From positions 15,747-79,746 of the forward strand of contig VBKI01000082.1 in the NCBI GenBank assembly GCA_005879535.1: a stretch of 64,000 nt of DNA. Direction: 5' to 3'. Each line of letters opens with the position of its first letter. Position 1 is the stretch's first letter. Below are positions 1 to 7,207 of this stretch, piece by piece. The notes beneath the pieces were generated by a model, which ran no database searches, was not told where the DNA came from, and saw only the letters and a list, made by a program, of their open reading frames with translations. Source of the stretch: Deltaproteobacteria bacterium. Its GTDB lineage: Bacteria; Myxococcota; Myxococcia; Myxococcales; 40CM-4-68-19. Both the position numbers and the translations under genes were made by a program.

Positions 1-792
1 AAAGCCGATCTGATTGCCCGTGCCGAGCCGATAGCGGGCTGCGACGCTTCGTTTGGTCCCGCCGATGGTCTGATAGGCGATCGGTGCGTGATGGGTGAGC
101 TCGCTGCCCGCGGCCTTCATGATCAGATTGCCGCTCGCGTCAATCGTAATTGCGTCGGCACCGGACATCGCAAACCGGATCGCCCGCGGATCCGAGCGCG
201 GCGCGACGGTGAAGTCGTATTCGAGCTGCCGCTGGTTGCCGTAGTAGACGAGATCAATCCCTGGATAGATGGAGTCGTATTCGACCTGCGCGTAATTCGC
301 AATGCCAGTACGCCAGCTCTTCGCGTCATTGCCGATCAGATAATTGGAGACTCCCGGGAGCCTGTGGTGACCGCGTATCGCGGCATGGGGATTCGCTCCA
401 AGGAATCGCGTCTTGACGACCAATGAGTCGACCGTCTCGACCTGCTTCGTGCGTGTTCCGCCTGTCGTCCGCCGCAGCTCGATCACGAGCTCCGTCGGCG
501 TGAAGAAGAACGAGTAGCCACTCCCATGCGACAGAAACTGGACGACCGCCGCCGTCTGCCCCAGATTCTGTTCGAACGTGAGCGGCAGGTTGCCGTACGG
601 CTGCGTCACCGCCGGCGAGCCTCGGCGCGCAATTGGTCCAGCGCCCCGGGGAATCGGCTTCGACACGGGCAACACCTCGACGTGCGCCGCCGAGGCCGTC
701 TGCGCCGTCGACCGCGCCTCTGAAGGGCTCGCCGTTCCTCGACAAGACACCGCCGCGACAATCGAGGCAATCCTGACGAGCAGGCTGTTCAT
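1..792 (-). CDS. SBBP-repeat type secreted protein, N-terminal part (cut by window edge)
   Basis: The frame is open for 264 codons from ATG 792 to base 1, so the C-terminus lies outside the window. A short hydrophobic N-terminus (MNSLLVRIASIVAAVSC) suggests export. Residues about 60-260 carry the pattern of the conserved N-terminal region of SBBP beta-propeller repeat proteins: PLTFEQNLGQT, FLGANP, LPGVSNYLIGND, YDSIYPGIDLVYYGN, LEYDF and HHAPIAYQ. In that family this part precedes a long run of SBBP repeats on an extracellular protein of unknown function. A GAGGGGG ribosome site lies just upstream of the ATG. The call rests on motif recognition; the repeats themselves are not visible here. 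Confidence 0.8.
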   Translation of the reverse strand, partial: MNSLLVRIASIVAAVSCRGTASPSEARSTAQTASAAHVEVLPVSKPIPRGAGPIARRGSPAVTQPYGNLPLTFEQNLGQTAAVVQFLSHGSGYSFFFTPTELVIELRRTTGGTRTKQVETVDSLVVKTRFLGANPHAAIRGHHRLPGVSNYLIGNDAKSWRTGIANYAQVEYDSIYPGIDLVYYGNQRQLEYDFTVAPRSDPRAIRFAMSGADAITIDASGNLIMKAAGSELTHHAPIAYQTIGGTKRSVAARYRLGTGNQIGF

Positions 793-859
793 AAGGCCCC
801 CTCTTTCGAGCGTCACCGCTCGCGGAGGACTCTATGCCTTCGGACGGCTCGGTCAATCC

Positions 860-1408
860 GGCCCCGGTCGGCCGCCTTCAGTCGATAGCTCGCGACGACG
901 CCTGTGAGCTTCTGCTGCACGAGCTGCCCTCGGCGACGACTGCGCTCCGTCGCGCGTTCCCGTGAAAACAGCTGTTCGCTGCTCCGAATTCCAGCATCGC
1001 TGTACGTTCCGCGAGGTGCTCGCGTAACAGCGGGACCCGCTGATATGCAGTTGCACACCGCGCACAGGCGTCGGTACGGCTCCCAGTTGCTGTCGGCGCA
1101 CCCCCTTCGCGGACTCGTGCAGGAGCTGCGGATGCTCTAGCAAGAGCGCGCGCACTGCTTCGACGTCGTCGCGCCAGATCGCGTCGGTGAGGCGACCGCG
1201 AGCACCAGCCGCAGCCACCTGGTGAGGCCGTAGCTGCGAGCCAGCGCATTTGCGCCTGCGCCAGCTTCACGTCCGCTGGATCGTGCGGAGGCATGCTCAG
1301 GAGCGCGACCGCCACGGGATCGCCGCGGCGGATCTCCCGCAGGAGCTCCTTTGCCTGGTGCCTGAGCTGTTCGAGGTTGGGACGGACCGGTAAACGACGT
1401 TGGGCCAC
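860..1408 (-). pseudogene. Ankyrin-repeat family protein, frameshifted remnant
   Basis: The start MAQRRLPVRPNLEQLRHQAK is the usual N-terminus of a bacterial ankyrin-repeat family. It runs to KLAQAQ in one frame, continues as ALARSYGLTRWLRLV in a second frame, and as LTDAIWRDDVEAVRALLLEHPQLLHES in a third. Put together these make one recognisable N-terminal domain and the first ankyrin repeat, so at least two frameshifts broke the gene. After LLHES no repeat can be followed in any frame, so the 3' limit given is approximate. The gene reads toward the SBBP-type gene. Recognition of the parts is firm; whether short pieces are still translated is unknown. Confidence 0.7.
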
Positions 1409-1498
1409 GACGGACCTCCTTGAAGCCCGGGGTCCGCTGGCGTCGGGCGAAGAGGAGGTTCGCGGGAGCTTGCGCTACACCGGGCGTGGCCACTAGGC

Positions 1499-1518
1499 AT
1501 TAATGCTGATTAATGCTG
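1499..1518. repeat. Tandem 10-bp repeat (ATTAATGCTG x2)
   Basis: Two perfect head-to-tail copies of ATTAATGCTG lie upstream of the ankyrin remnant, in a locally AT-rich patch within high-GC DNA. It could be part of an old promoter or operator. No function is supported beyond the repeat itself. Confidence 0.6.
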
Positions 1519-1640
1519 GTTTCTGTTACGTCTGAAGGCGGCATAGCATCCGACGGGGAGATACCGCGCACTTGGGTCATCGAAGAACCGTCGGACGGAG
1601 AAAGGGCGCAAAGGGGCCCGACAAACGCTCTCCGGTCACG

Positions 1641-1958
1641 TTAGGGGCCGATACGCTTCGCCTGGCCCGTCACCGCGGTCGCCCACTGCCTGCCGTCCGT
1701 CGACGTCTCGATCTTCCACGTCATCGTTCCATCGGTGAAGTGCTGCACCATGCGAATGCGCAGCCGCGTGCCGCCCGCCGTCTTCTCCGTCACCCAGGTC
1801 CACGTGTCTCCAGCAACGGAGCCGGTGAAACTGGCGCGCTGCCCGAGGCTCTTGAACGAGTCGTAGGTGTAGCACTTGCTGTCGGCGTCCCAGCCGAACA
1901 GGTCGATCTGGCTGACCGGTCGCACGTCCAACCCTGCCAACCGCGGCCGGGTCTGCAA
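1641..1958 (-). pseudogene. DUF1579-like protein, N-terminally truncated fragment
   Basis: The frame opens at TTG 1958 directly after an in-frame TAA and gives at most 105 residues. The sequence FGWDADSKCYTYDSF, GDTWTWVTEKTAGG and MTWKIETSTDGRQW matches the C-terminal two thirds of DUF1579-type beta-rich proteins, which are normally about 150-180 residues. The part that should come before it is missing, because the neighbouring lipoprotein gene ends only about 30 bp away. It is best read as a leftover of a deletion or insertion. A short expressed product cannot be excluded, but no ribosome site was seen. Confidence 0.55.
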
Positions 1959-1990
1959 TTACGCCGCGCAGGGCTTCGGCGCACCGAGTG

Positions 1991-2521
1991 TCACCCGCGG
2001 CACTCAACGTCAACGCTGATGATCTCGATGTGGAACGGCGGGAAGGTGAGTCTAAACGTGGTCCGCAACCAAAGATTATCAAGGCTGCCCTGCCGAATCA
2101 GCCGGGACTTGATGGCGAACGTCTCATCGACAGTCGGCGGCGAGAGGGACAACTCAAGGTCTATCCTCTCGTTGGCGGGCACCTCGTACCGGGCGCCGGT
2201 AACGAGACCGACACCCTGGAGTCCCTGCCCGTTCAAGTGGGTCGTCGCGTCGACTGAAGTCGGCGATACCTCGCCGGTGGTGACCGTGTGGACGCTTCCT
2301 TCGAAGGCGACAAACTCCGGCACTGGCGGGCAGGGGTTGAATTGCATGCCTGTAATCGGGTGCCTTTCACTCACGGTCGTCCCGGACTCTTGCTCTTCGT
2401 GTTGCGCGGCGGAAAGTGACGGCCCGGCGAGGCGAGATGCTTGCGGCGTGGGCGCTGAGATCGGCGTGTCACAGGCCGCGAGCCCGATCAAGACGAAAGC
2501 GAAAAGCGCCATACGTTTCAT
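1991..2521 (-). CDS. Predicted secreted lipoprotein, unknown function
   Basis: This encodes 176 residues starting MKRMALFAFVLIGLAACDTP, a classical lipoprotein signal peptide with lipobox LAAC, so the mature protein should be lipid-anchored. The body has FNPCPPVPEFVAFEG, followed by alternating hydrophobic stretches that suggest a beta-sandwich, and ends near the single late cysteine (VDVECRG). The frame is open much further upstream, but ATG 2521 was chosen because it starts the signal peptide and follows a GGGGGT site. I recognise the general shape from soil-bacterial hypothetical proteins but can name no function. Confidence 0.75.
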   Translation of the reverse strand: MKRMALFAFVLIGLAACDTPISAPTPQASRLAGPSLSAAQHEEQESGTTVSERHPITGMQFNPCPPVPEFVAFEGSVHTVTTGEVSPTSVDATTHLNGQGLQGVGLVTGARYEVPANERIDLELSLSPPTVDETFAIKSRLIRQGSLDNLWLRTTFRLTFPPFHIEIISVDVECRG

Positions 2522-2582
2522 GGTGTTACCCCCATTTGGTCGAACGGGCGTCACAGAACCACGAACGCGAACGGATGTCGAC

Positions 2583-2681
2583 CGCGGGCTCTCGGTCCCC
2601 GATGTCCTGCTCTCGGGACACAAGCGGATTGCCGATTGGCGAGCGGCCGAAGGGCGCAGACTGACACAGCTCCGCCGCTCG
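2583..2681 (+). pseudogene. Possible TrmD C-terminal fragment
   Basis: About 33 codons read RGLSVPDVLLSGHKRIADW, followed by an arginine-rich tail. This is close to the C-terminal signature of tRNA (guanine-37-N1)-methyltransferase, which in intact enzymes runs G-x-x-VPEVLLSG-(D/N)H-x-x-I-x-x-WR. The rest of TrmD, including its SAM-binding knot and the YTRP stretch, is not present upstream in any frame. If real it is a stray gene end, presumably left by recombination. A chance match cannot be excluded at this length. Confidence 0.45.
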
Positions 2682-2689
2682 GGGGTCGG

Positions 2690-3075
2690 AACTAGCGGTC
2701 GAGTCGAAGCACTGCCCTTGCGTCCGCTGCGCGACGTCGGAGCCGCCGATGAACGGCGTAGCGGCACCTGAGAGGCGAGCTGGTCTTCTGCACCGAAACC
2801 GGCTGCGGCTTCAAGGAGAGCGAGTGCAAGTGGCCGATGTGACGCGCGTGCAGACGGGCCGGACTGCGCAAGATCACCTCGCAGTCGCCCCCACCCGTCA
2901 ACCTTCACATTCCTCGCATCGAAATCGGAGCGGTCAGCGTCCGATGCGGAGAGTACGCCACCCGAAGGTTCCGGCGGCAGTTCGTCAGGTCTCTGTACGC
3001 GCACGCGTGCCGCGGCCCGAGGGGGCGTCGTGGCGACGCCGGACCCTTACCTGGCGGGTTCGCCCGGCTCCACGG
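2690..3075. other. No gene recognised
   Basis: This stretch between the TrmD-like scrap and the small secreted protein has open frames on both strands, but all have random-looking, arginine-rich translations and no ribosome sites. I see no RNA gene or repeat in it. Confidence 0.5.
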
Positions 3076-3252
3076 TTACTTGCGCGCGTCGGAGGGCTTC
3101 ATCTTCCTCCACTTGCCGTGGGCCTTGTTGCACTGCTTCTTCGTGCCGGCGTCGGAGATCTCCGATCCGTCGGCGCTGACGCAGTGGCGCTTGGCCTTTG
3201 CGAATGCTGGCGACGCTACGAGGGCGACCGCGGCGATCAGGGCGAATTTCAT
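3076..3252 (-). CDS. Small secreted protein (58 aa), unknown function
   Basis: ATG 3252 to TAA 3076 encodes MKFALIAAVALVASPAFA followed by a basic 40-residue mature part with two cysteines (RHCVSADG and KKQCNKAHGKW). The first 18 residues are a textbook Sec signal peptide with AFA cleavage. A strong ribosome site, AAGGAGG, sits about seven bases before the ATG. Those two signs together make this a real gene despite its size. The mature peptide could be held by one disulfide. Function unknown. Confidence 0.75.
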   Translation of the reverse strand: MKFALIAAVALVASPAFAKAKRHCVSADGSEISDAGTKKQCNKAHGKWRKMKPSDARK

Positions 3253-3659
3253 TCTTTTCCTCCTTGGGCGGATGAGCTCGCGATCCTGGCGTGACCGCGG
3301 TGTGTGGCAAGTATTGAGCTTGGTCCACCAGGCACGGCGGCGCGGTGGCTGAACGTCTGTGACGACTTACGGTTGGTCGTGCTTGAGGGCGTTCTCCATC
3401 CGCGACACGAGCCTCCCTGGCCGCGGTCGCGATGGGACTGGCACCTGTCCTAACCTGTCCTGCGCACGTCCCGAGCGTCCAATCGAGGTGCCTTGGTTCG
3501 GTGCAGCTCGGCGGCATCCTGGACTCGCCTGGCGGCAAGCTGCACCTCGGGAGCCCGCGGGGAGATGGGTGCTCATTTTTGGGGTGACCGGCTTCATGCG
3601 ATGACCCCGACGTGCCAGTCCCATCCGGTGACAGTATCAGCGTCCTGCGCGGCTTCGCC

Positions 3660-3677
3660 TGATTCGGACGCGGGTGC
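3660..3677. repeat. 18-bp direct repeat, copy 1
   Basis: TGATTCGGACGCGGGTGC occurs here and again at 4647-4664. The inner TTCGGACGCGGGT is also present in the T-arm of ssrA, but on the opposite strand. Each copy sits 55-58 bp before a copy of the ssrA tail. Confidence 0.7.
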
Positions 3678-3731
3678 ATCCACGAGGCGTCGGACACGTC
3701 GCCGCAAGCACTCGCCGATGCTGAGGAAATT

Positions 3732-3755
3732 TGGTGGAGGCGGCGGGAATCGAAC
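3732..3755 (-). repeat. Duplicate of the ssrA 3' end (att-like copy)
   Basis: These 24 bp are identical to 4722-4745, the last 24 bases of ssrA including the 3' CCA and the 3' side of the T-arm and acceptor stem. The match stops sharply after the 24th base. The 3' end of ssrA is a common target of tyrosine integrases, which leave just such a copy at the far end of the inserted DNA. No integrase gene lies between the copies. Confidence 0.75.
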
Positions 3756-3776
3756 GCGTGGCTATGTCGCTTCCGT

Positions 3777-3804
3777 GCGGCCTCTCGTCCGGATCAGAGG
3801 CCGC
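3777..3804. terminator. Strong hairpin beside the att-like copy
   Basis: GCGGCCTCT and AGAGGCCGC form a perfect 9-bp stem around a 10-base loop. There is no run of T on either side, so a factor-independent terminator is doubtful. It may be a recombination or processing structure. Confidence 0.4.
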
Positions 3805-3955
3805 AACCACTCAGAACCGCGCCCGGGCGACCATGCACGATCCAGTGCCGCGCGGGCGAGTTCAGGCAGATACTGTAACGACTGTAACGGCGGCCGTCGC
3901 GCGGGCTGCGCCACCGCGAGTTGTTCGGGCCTGCGCAAGGGCAGGGACGAAGTCC

Positions 3956-4498
3956 ATGCACTCCACACTGACAAGAACCTTGCCCGCTGTTGTCGTCACA
4001 TTGGCCGTTGGCCACTCCACTGCAGCGCTGGCCTGCGAAGAACGCCGGCCTCCGGACCATCTTTCAACCTGGGATGTCGATGCCCATTCGGACATCGTGG
4101 TCGCCGCGGTGGAGGAGATCGAGCCGAACGGCCGCGGCAATCAGGTTGAGGAGATGTTGGGTAGACCGAGACCGTTCAAAGCCCGCATCAGGATCGAACG
4201 ATCGCTGAAAGGTCAAACGTCGCCAGGCGACGTCGTCACGATTGAAACGACCAAGGGCGAAGAAGCCCATGCCATTTGCCCGCTCAACCTCGAACCAGGT
4301 TTGACCTACCTGCTCTTTCTGAAGCGAGATGGAAACCAACTTCGAGTCTCCAGGTACCTGTCAATGACCACATCGATGAAGGGTCGTCGAGCGGCGACCT
4401 ACGTGCGAGACGTCGAGTCGCGAGTTGCATCCGCTCCCCCATCCAAGCCATCGCCCAAGGTTGAAGAACCGAAAAATCCCGACGGTGGTGCTGAGTAG
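3956..4498 (+). CDS. Secreted protein, possibly NTR/TIMP-like fold
   Basis: This encodes 180 residues. ATG 3956 was chosen because it starts a signal peptide (TLPAVVVTLAVG, cleavage after ALA, first mature residue Cys). The mature part has the layout of bacterial netrin-like domains: an early Cys, SDIVVAAVEEI, a basic strand KARIRIERSLKGQ, SPGDVVTIET, then a later Cys in AICPLNLEPGLTYLLFLK. The C-terminal 35 residues are a proline/lysine/glutamate-rich tail. It is the only gene between the two ssrA-tail copies and has lower GC than the housekeeping genes, so it may be imported cargo. Fold assignment is by pattern only. Confidence 0.65.
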   Translation: MHSTLTRTLPAVVVTLAVGHSTAALACEERRPPDHLSTWDVDAHSDIVVAAVEEIEPNGRGNQVEEMLGRPRPFKARIRIERSLKGQTSPGDVVTIETTKGEEAHAICPLNLEPGLTYLLFLKRDGNQLRVSRYLSMTTSMKGRRAATYVRDVESRVASAPPSKPSPKVEEPKNPDGGAE

Positions 4499-4646
4499 GA
4501 TTCGGGGGATTCGGGGACACTATACGCAACTCCCCATGCCAGTCTTCTAAGGACGTCCTGGCATGCGGGGTCACGTATGCTGACCACGGATCCCGGATCC
4601 TCGTCGGACACGTGCCGCGGAACCCGACGGCAACACCGGCTCTGCG

Positions 4647-4664
4647 TGATTCGGACGCGGGTGC
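4647..4664. repeat. 18-bp direct repeat, copy 2
   Basis: Identical to 3660-3677. The distance between the copies is 987 bp, almost the same as the 990 bp between the two ssrA tails, though the sequence between repeat and tail differs in the two places. Confidence 0.7.
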
Positions 4665-4697
4665 GCGGTCCCGAACCCTAGTGCTTACCTGACGATT

Positions 4698-4717
4698 CCG
4701 CGCCGCGAGCGGCGCGG
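4698..4717 (-). terminator. Hairpin downstream of ssrA
   Basis: In the ssrA direction CCGCGCCG and CGGCGCGG pair perfectly around a four-base CTCG loop, five bases after the CCA end. Only a weak T-containing tail follows. The position fits a terminator or a guard structure for 3' processing of tmRNA. Confidence 0.6.
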
Positions 4718-4721
4718 TGCA

Positions 4722-5087
4722 TGGTGGAGGCGGCGGGAATCGAACCCGCGTCCGAAAGCACTCCCCTTTTTGGCTCTACATGCTTGTCCCGCGATTTGTC
4801 GTCATCCGGCGGATCGAGCACGGGCCCTCTGCCCGCCGGACCATCTCCGAATGAATCTCGTCTTCCGCCGTCGGAGCGCCACGGAAGACCAGCCGACTTT
4901 TCTGACGGGACTTGCCGGCGCCATCGGCTGGGCTCCGGGGTCCCGCGTGCTTAAGCCGTTTTAGGCGGCCAGCGCGTGCTCAACGTTGTCGTTGGCGTTT
5001 GTTGCGTTGCCCGTTTTTTATAGAGGTCCGAGCATCCCCTGCATGCGCCGAAAGGTTCGTTGCCCTCGTCGAAACCGGTTCGCCCCC
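4722..5087 (-). ncRNA. ssrA: Transfer-messenger RNA (tmRNA)
   Basis: The RNA starts GGGGGCGAACCGGTTTCGAC, the conserved 5' end of tmRNA, and ends with a T-arm GGTTCGATTCC, acceptor strand and encoded CCA. The first seven bases pair with CGCCUCC at the 3' end, with one G-U. The tag frame stops at TAA 4963-4961 and reads ...ANDNVEHALAA, with the typical LAA end recognised by ClpXP/ClpAP-type proteases. The resume codon is probably GCA 5005 or GGC 5011. tmRNA with SmpB frees ribosomes stalled on broken mRNA and tags the product. The smpB gene lies only 2.1 kb away. Confidence 0.97.
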
Positions 5088-5105
5088 ATGACGGACCGAA
5101 GCCAC

Positions 5106-5133
5106 AACATAACCGGGCCGGGCGTCGCGTCAA
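5106..5133 (-). promoter_or_regulatory. Sigma-70 type promoter for ssrA
   Basis: On the minus strand TTGACG (5133-5128) and TATGTT (5111-5106) are separated by 16 bp. They sit about 19 bp before the mature 5' end, which leaves a short leader for RNase P cleavage. Spacing and match are good for a stable-RNA promoter. Confidence 0.6.
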
Positions 5134-5204
5134 GGCAGCCCGGCCCACATGCGCTCGGCTGCTCCCACATCGGGCTTTCTTGCCCCCGCTGCTAGCATGG
5201 CCGC

Positions 5205-6026
5205 ATGGCGCCGAAAGCCTGGTGGCTGCAGACCCTCATCCAAGCCTACGATTGGTACCTGAAGAACCGCACGCCGTTCGAGATGCTCGGCCTGTTCCTC
5301 GCGGTGCTCGGTACGCTCTTCGCCGTCTTCTCGATCCGCGACGGCCGCAAGCTCACCAAGGACCTGCGTTCGGTCTTCGACCACCTGACCACCAAGGAGA
5401 TCGGCGCCTTTCCGGCCTACATGACCGAGGTGGACCGGATCATTTCCGACGCGCGCGAGTCCGTCTTCATCGCGACGGATTTCCCAGGCCATGGAGCGTG
5501 GCGCGATCGCGGCCGCTACGGCGCGTATGTGAAGGCTATCGAGAACCGGAAAGCCGATCGCGTCCGCCGCGGCCACCCACTCAGCGTCCAGGTGCTCTGC
5601 CTCGACAGCAACGGGCGCGAGCGCGCCCTCGAGGATCGCTACCCGGAAGCGCGCTGGAAGGAATATGTGAAGAAGGGCGGGTTCCAGCGCAGCCGCCGGC
5701 TGTACGAGGAGCTGGAGAATTGTCAGGTCTCCGAAGCCCGCCCGCAGTACCTGCAGCAGATGCTCGAGCGGCAGCAGCGCGCGCTGGAATCCGACATGCG
5801 CCTCGCCGATCGCTGGGAGTATCCGGGCCTGATGCCGATGTACCTCTGGATCATCGACAGCGAGAAGGCCGTCTTCGCCATCCCCAGCTTCGGCGATCAC
5901 ATGACTGAATACGCCTTCTACACGGAAGAAGCCGGCCTGGTGCAGGCGCTCATGTCCGTATGGGCGCGCTATCTCGAATCGGCGAAGCAGGTCAGCTCGC
6001 AGCCCGTCCTCGTCCGATCCGGCTAA
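5205..6026 (+). CDS. Membrane-anchored protein of unknown function
   Basis: This encodes 273 residues. One membrane helix lies at about 25-44 (MLGLFLAVLGTLFAVFSI), followed by a charged linker and a soluble domain. That domain has ARESVFIATDFPG, SVQVLCLD and a late YLWIIDSEKAVFAIPSF stretch. This alternation of hydrophobic strands recalls the core of phospholipase-D-like folds (ESVFIAT / VFAIPSF), but no HxK(x)4D motif is present, so catalysis by that mechanism is not supported. It is divergent from ssrA and convergent with the SDR gene. Its place beside an integration hotspot leaves open a mobile or defence origin. Confidence 0.75.
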   Translation: MAPKAWWLQTLIQAYDWYLKNRTPFEMLGLFLAVLGTLFAVFSIRDGRKLTKDLRSVFDHLTTKEIGAFPAYMTEVDRIISDARESVFIATDFPGHGAWRDRGRYGAYVKAIENRKADRVRRGHPLSVQVLCLDSNGRERALEDRYPEARWKEYVKKGGFQRSRRLYEELENCQVSEARPQYLQQMLERQQRALESDMRLADRWEYPGLMPMYLWIIDSEKAVFAIPSFGDHMTEYAFYTEEAGLVQALMSVWARYLESAKQVSSQPVLVRSG

Positions 6027-6358
6027 AGCCGGCCCGCATCGAAGCGCATCGACCTTCTGCGGCTATCGCGTCAGCTGCGACTGCAATGCGCTCTTCGACG
6101 CCCTCGATGCGGGCCGCCCCAACTCCGTCCAGCCCTCCTTTCTGGCGCCTCAGGCGCAACGGCTGGTTCTGCAAGGTCGGTTCCAGCCGACGACCGACGA
6201 GATCAACGCGTTTTGCCTCTGAAGGCGCCGGCTTCAAGCCCTTCTCGCTCACGACAATCCCGTCGAGATGTCTCGCTGAAACGCCAAAATTGTCGGGACG
6301 CCTCTTACGGAAGCGAAGACACCGCAGGAAGGGCGCTGCATCAGCGCGGGCGCGCGGC
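6027..6358. other. No gene recognised; holds a 12-bp inverted repeat
   Basis: The region lies between two convergent genes. GGCCCGCATCGA at 6031-6042 is repeated perfectly inverted at 6104-6115, just after the stop of the membrane protein gene. A minus-strand frame at 5992-6252 is open, but its product looks random and no ribosome site supports it. Confidence 0.5.
6031..6115. repeat. Perfect 12-bp inverted repeat with 61-bp spacer
   Basis: The arms GGCCCGCATCGA (6031-6042) and TCGATGCGGGCC (6104-6115) match perfectly. The first arm starts five bases after a stop codon. It could fold as a large 3' structure in the transcript. The spacer holds no obvious second stem. Confidence 0.6.
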
Positions 6359-7207
6359 CTACGAACCCGTCGGAATCGCCTGGCGGGCAGACGAAATCGT
6401 CACCAGCTTCTCGCTCTCCTCCCAGAGCCGTCGCGCCGCGGCCGGGTCGAGGGCGGCGTGCACCGGGGACTTCTCGCGCCGCCGCACGAAGTACTTCCCC
6501 GTCACGGCGGCGAGCGTTGGTTCCGATGCGGCCCAGATCTGCGTTCGGGCGCCCTTCTCCTCGCCGATCAGGAACGGCCGCGCGATCCGCGCGAGGATGC
6601 CGAACAAACCGGCGCCCTGCATCGCGAAGCCGCTGGCGACCGTTCCGGGGTGCACCGCGTTCGACGTCACCCCCGAACCCTGCAACCGCCGCGACAGCTC
6701 GAACGCGAAGAGAAGATTCATCAGCTTCGTGTTGCAGTACTGCCGGACTCCCAGGTAGCGGCGCTCCATCTGGAGATCGCCGAAATCGATCCGCCCGCCG
6801 CGCGAGGCTTCCGAGGCGACGCTGATCACCCGCGCGGGCGCGCTGGCGCGCAGCAAGTCGAGCAGCGCGGCCGTAAGCGTGAAATACGCCATGTGGTTGA
6901 GCGCGAATGTGCGCTCGAGGCCTTCGGCCGTGACCTGGCGCGCGCTGAACACGGCTCCCGCGTTGTTCACCAGCACGTCCAGCCGCGCGTACTTGTCCCG
7001 GAACTCCGCCGCGACTCGCCGCGCTTCGCCGACCAGCTGCAGATCCGCCCGGATGGCGTCGGCGCCGGTCTCCCGCTTGATGGCGTCGAGCTTCGCCGGA
7101 TCGCGCCCGACGACCACCACTTTCGCGCCCAGCCGCGCGAGCTCGCGCACCGTAACGCGGCCGATGCCCGACGTCCCGCCCGTGATCAAGACGATCTTCC
7201 CGTTCAT
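6359..7207 (-). CDS. Short-chain dehydrogenase/reductase (retinol-dehydrogenase-like)
   Basis: This encodes 282 residues with an N-terminal Rossmann fold: VLITGGTSGIG for the cofactor, a VVVVGRD strand end, NNAG at about 85, a serine strand VISVASEASRGG and the catalytic pair in YCNTK. The R in GRD after the second strand suggests NADP(H). The layout after YxxxK (HPGTVASGF) resembles the retinol dehydrogenase/WW-domain oxidoreductase branch; the substrate is unknown. ATG 7207 overlaps the smpB stop as ATGA, so the two are translationally coupled, and this gene closes the panB-panC-smpB side of the cluster. Confidence 0.88.
   Translation of the reverse strand: MNGKIVLITGGTSGIGRVTVRELARLGAKVVVVGRDPAKLDAIKRETGADAIRADLQLVGEARRVAAEFRDKYARLDVLVNNAGAVFSARQVTAEGLERTFALNHMAYFTLTAALLDLLRASAPARVISVASEASRGGRIDFGDLQMERRYLGVRQYCNTKLMNLLFAFELSRRLQGSGVTSNAVHPGTVASGFAMQGAGLFGILARIARPFLIGEEKGARTQIWAASEPTLAAVTGKYFVRRREKSPVHAALDPAAARRLWEESEKLVTISSARQAIPTGS

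Larger units (their letters stand above)
3253..3955. other. Region without a clear gene; holds the duplicate ssrA 3' end
   Basis: No convincing protein was found on either strand. The stretch contains a short direct repeat (3660-3677), the second copy of the ssrA tail (3732-3755) and a perfect hairpin (3777-3804), all listed separately. Open frames running through the att-like copy translate it as noise. Confidence 0.55.

Noticed and set aside
3367-3624. Minus-strand frame of 85 codons near the att-like copy
   Set aside because: Composition is random (Arg/Pro/Gly-rich), with no signal peptide and no start support.
3732-3830. Possible second tRNA or tmRNA gene ending at the duplicate CCA
   Set aside because: Only the last 24 bases match; the acceptor 5' strand, D-arm and anticodon arm cannot be formed from the sequence upstream, so it is an att-like copy and not a gene.
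5992-6252. Minus-strand frame of 86 codons between the membrane protein and SDR genes
   Set aside because: No ribosome site or recognisable pattern, and it overlaps the end of a better supported gene.
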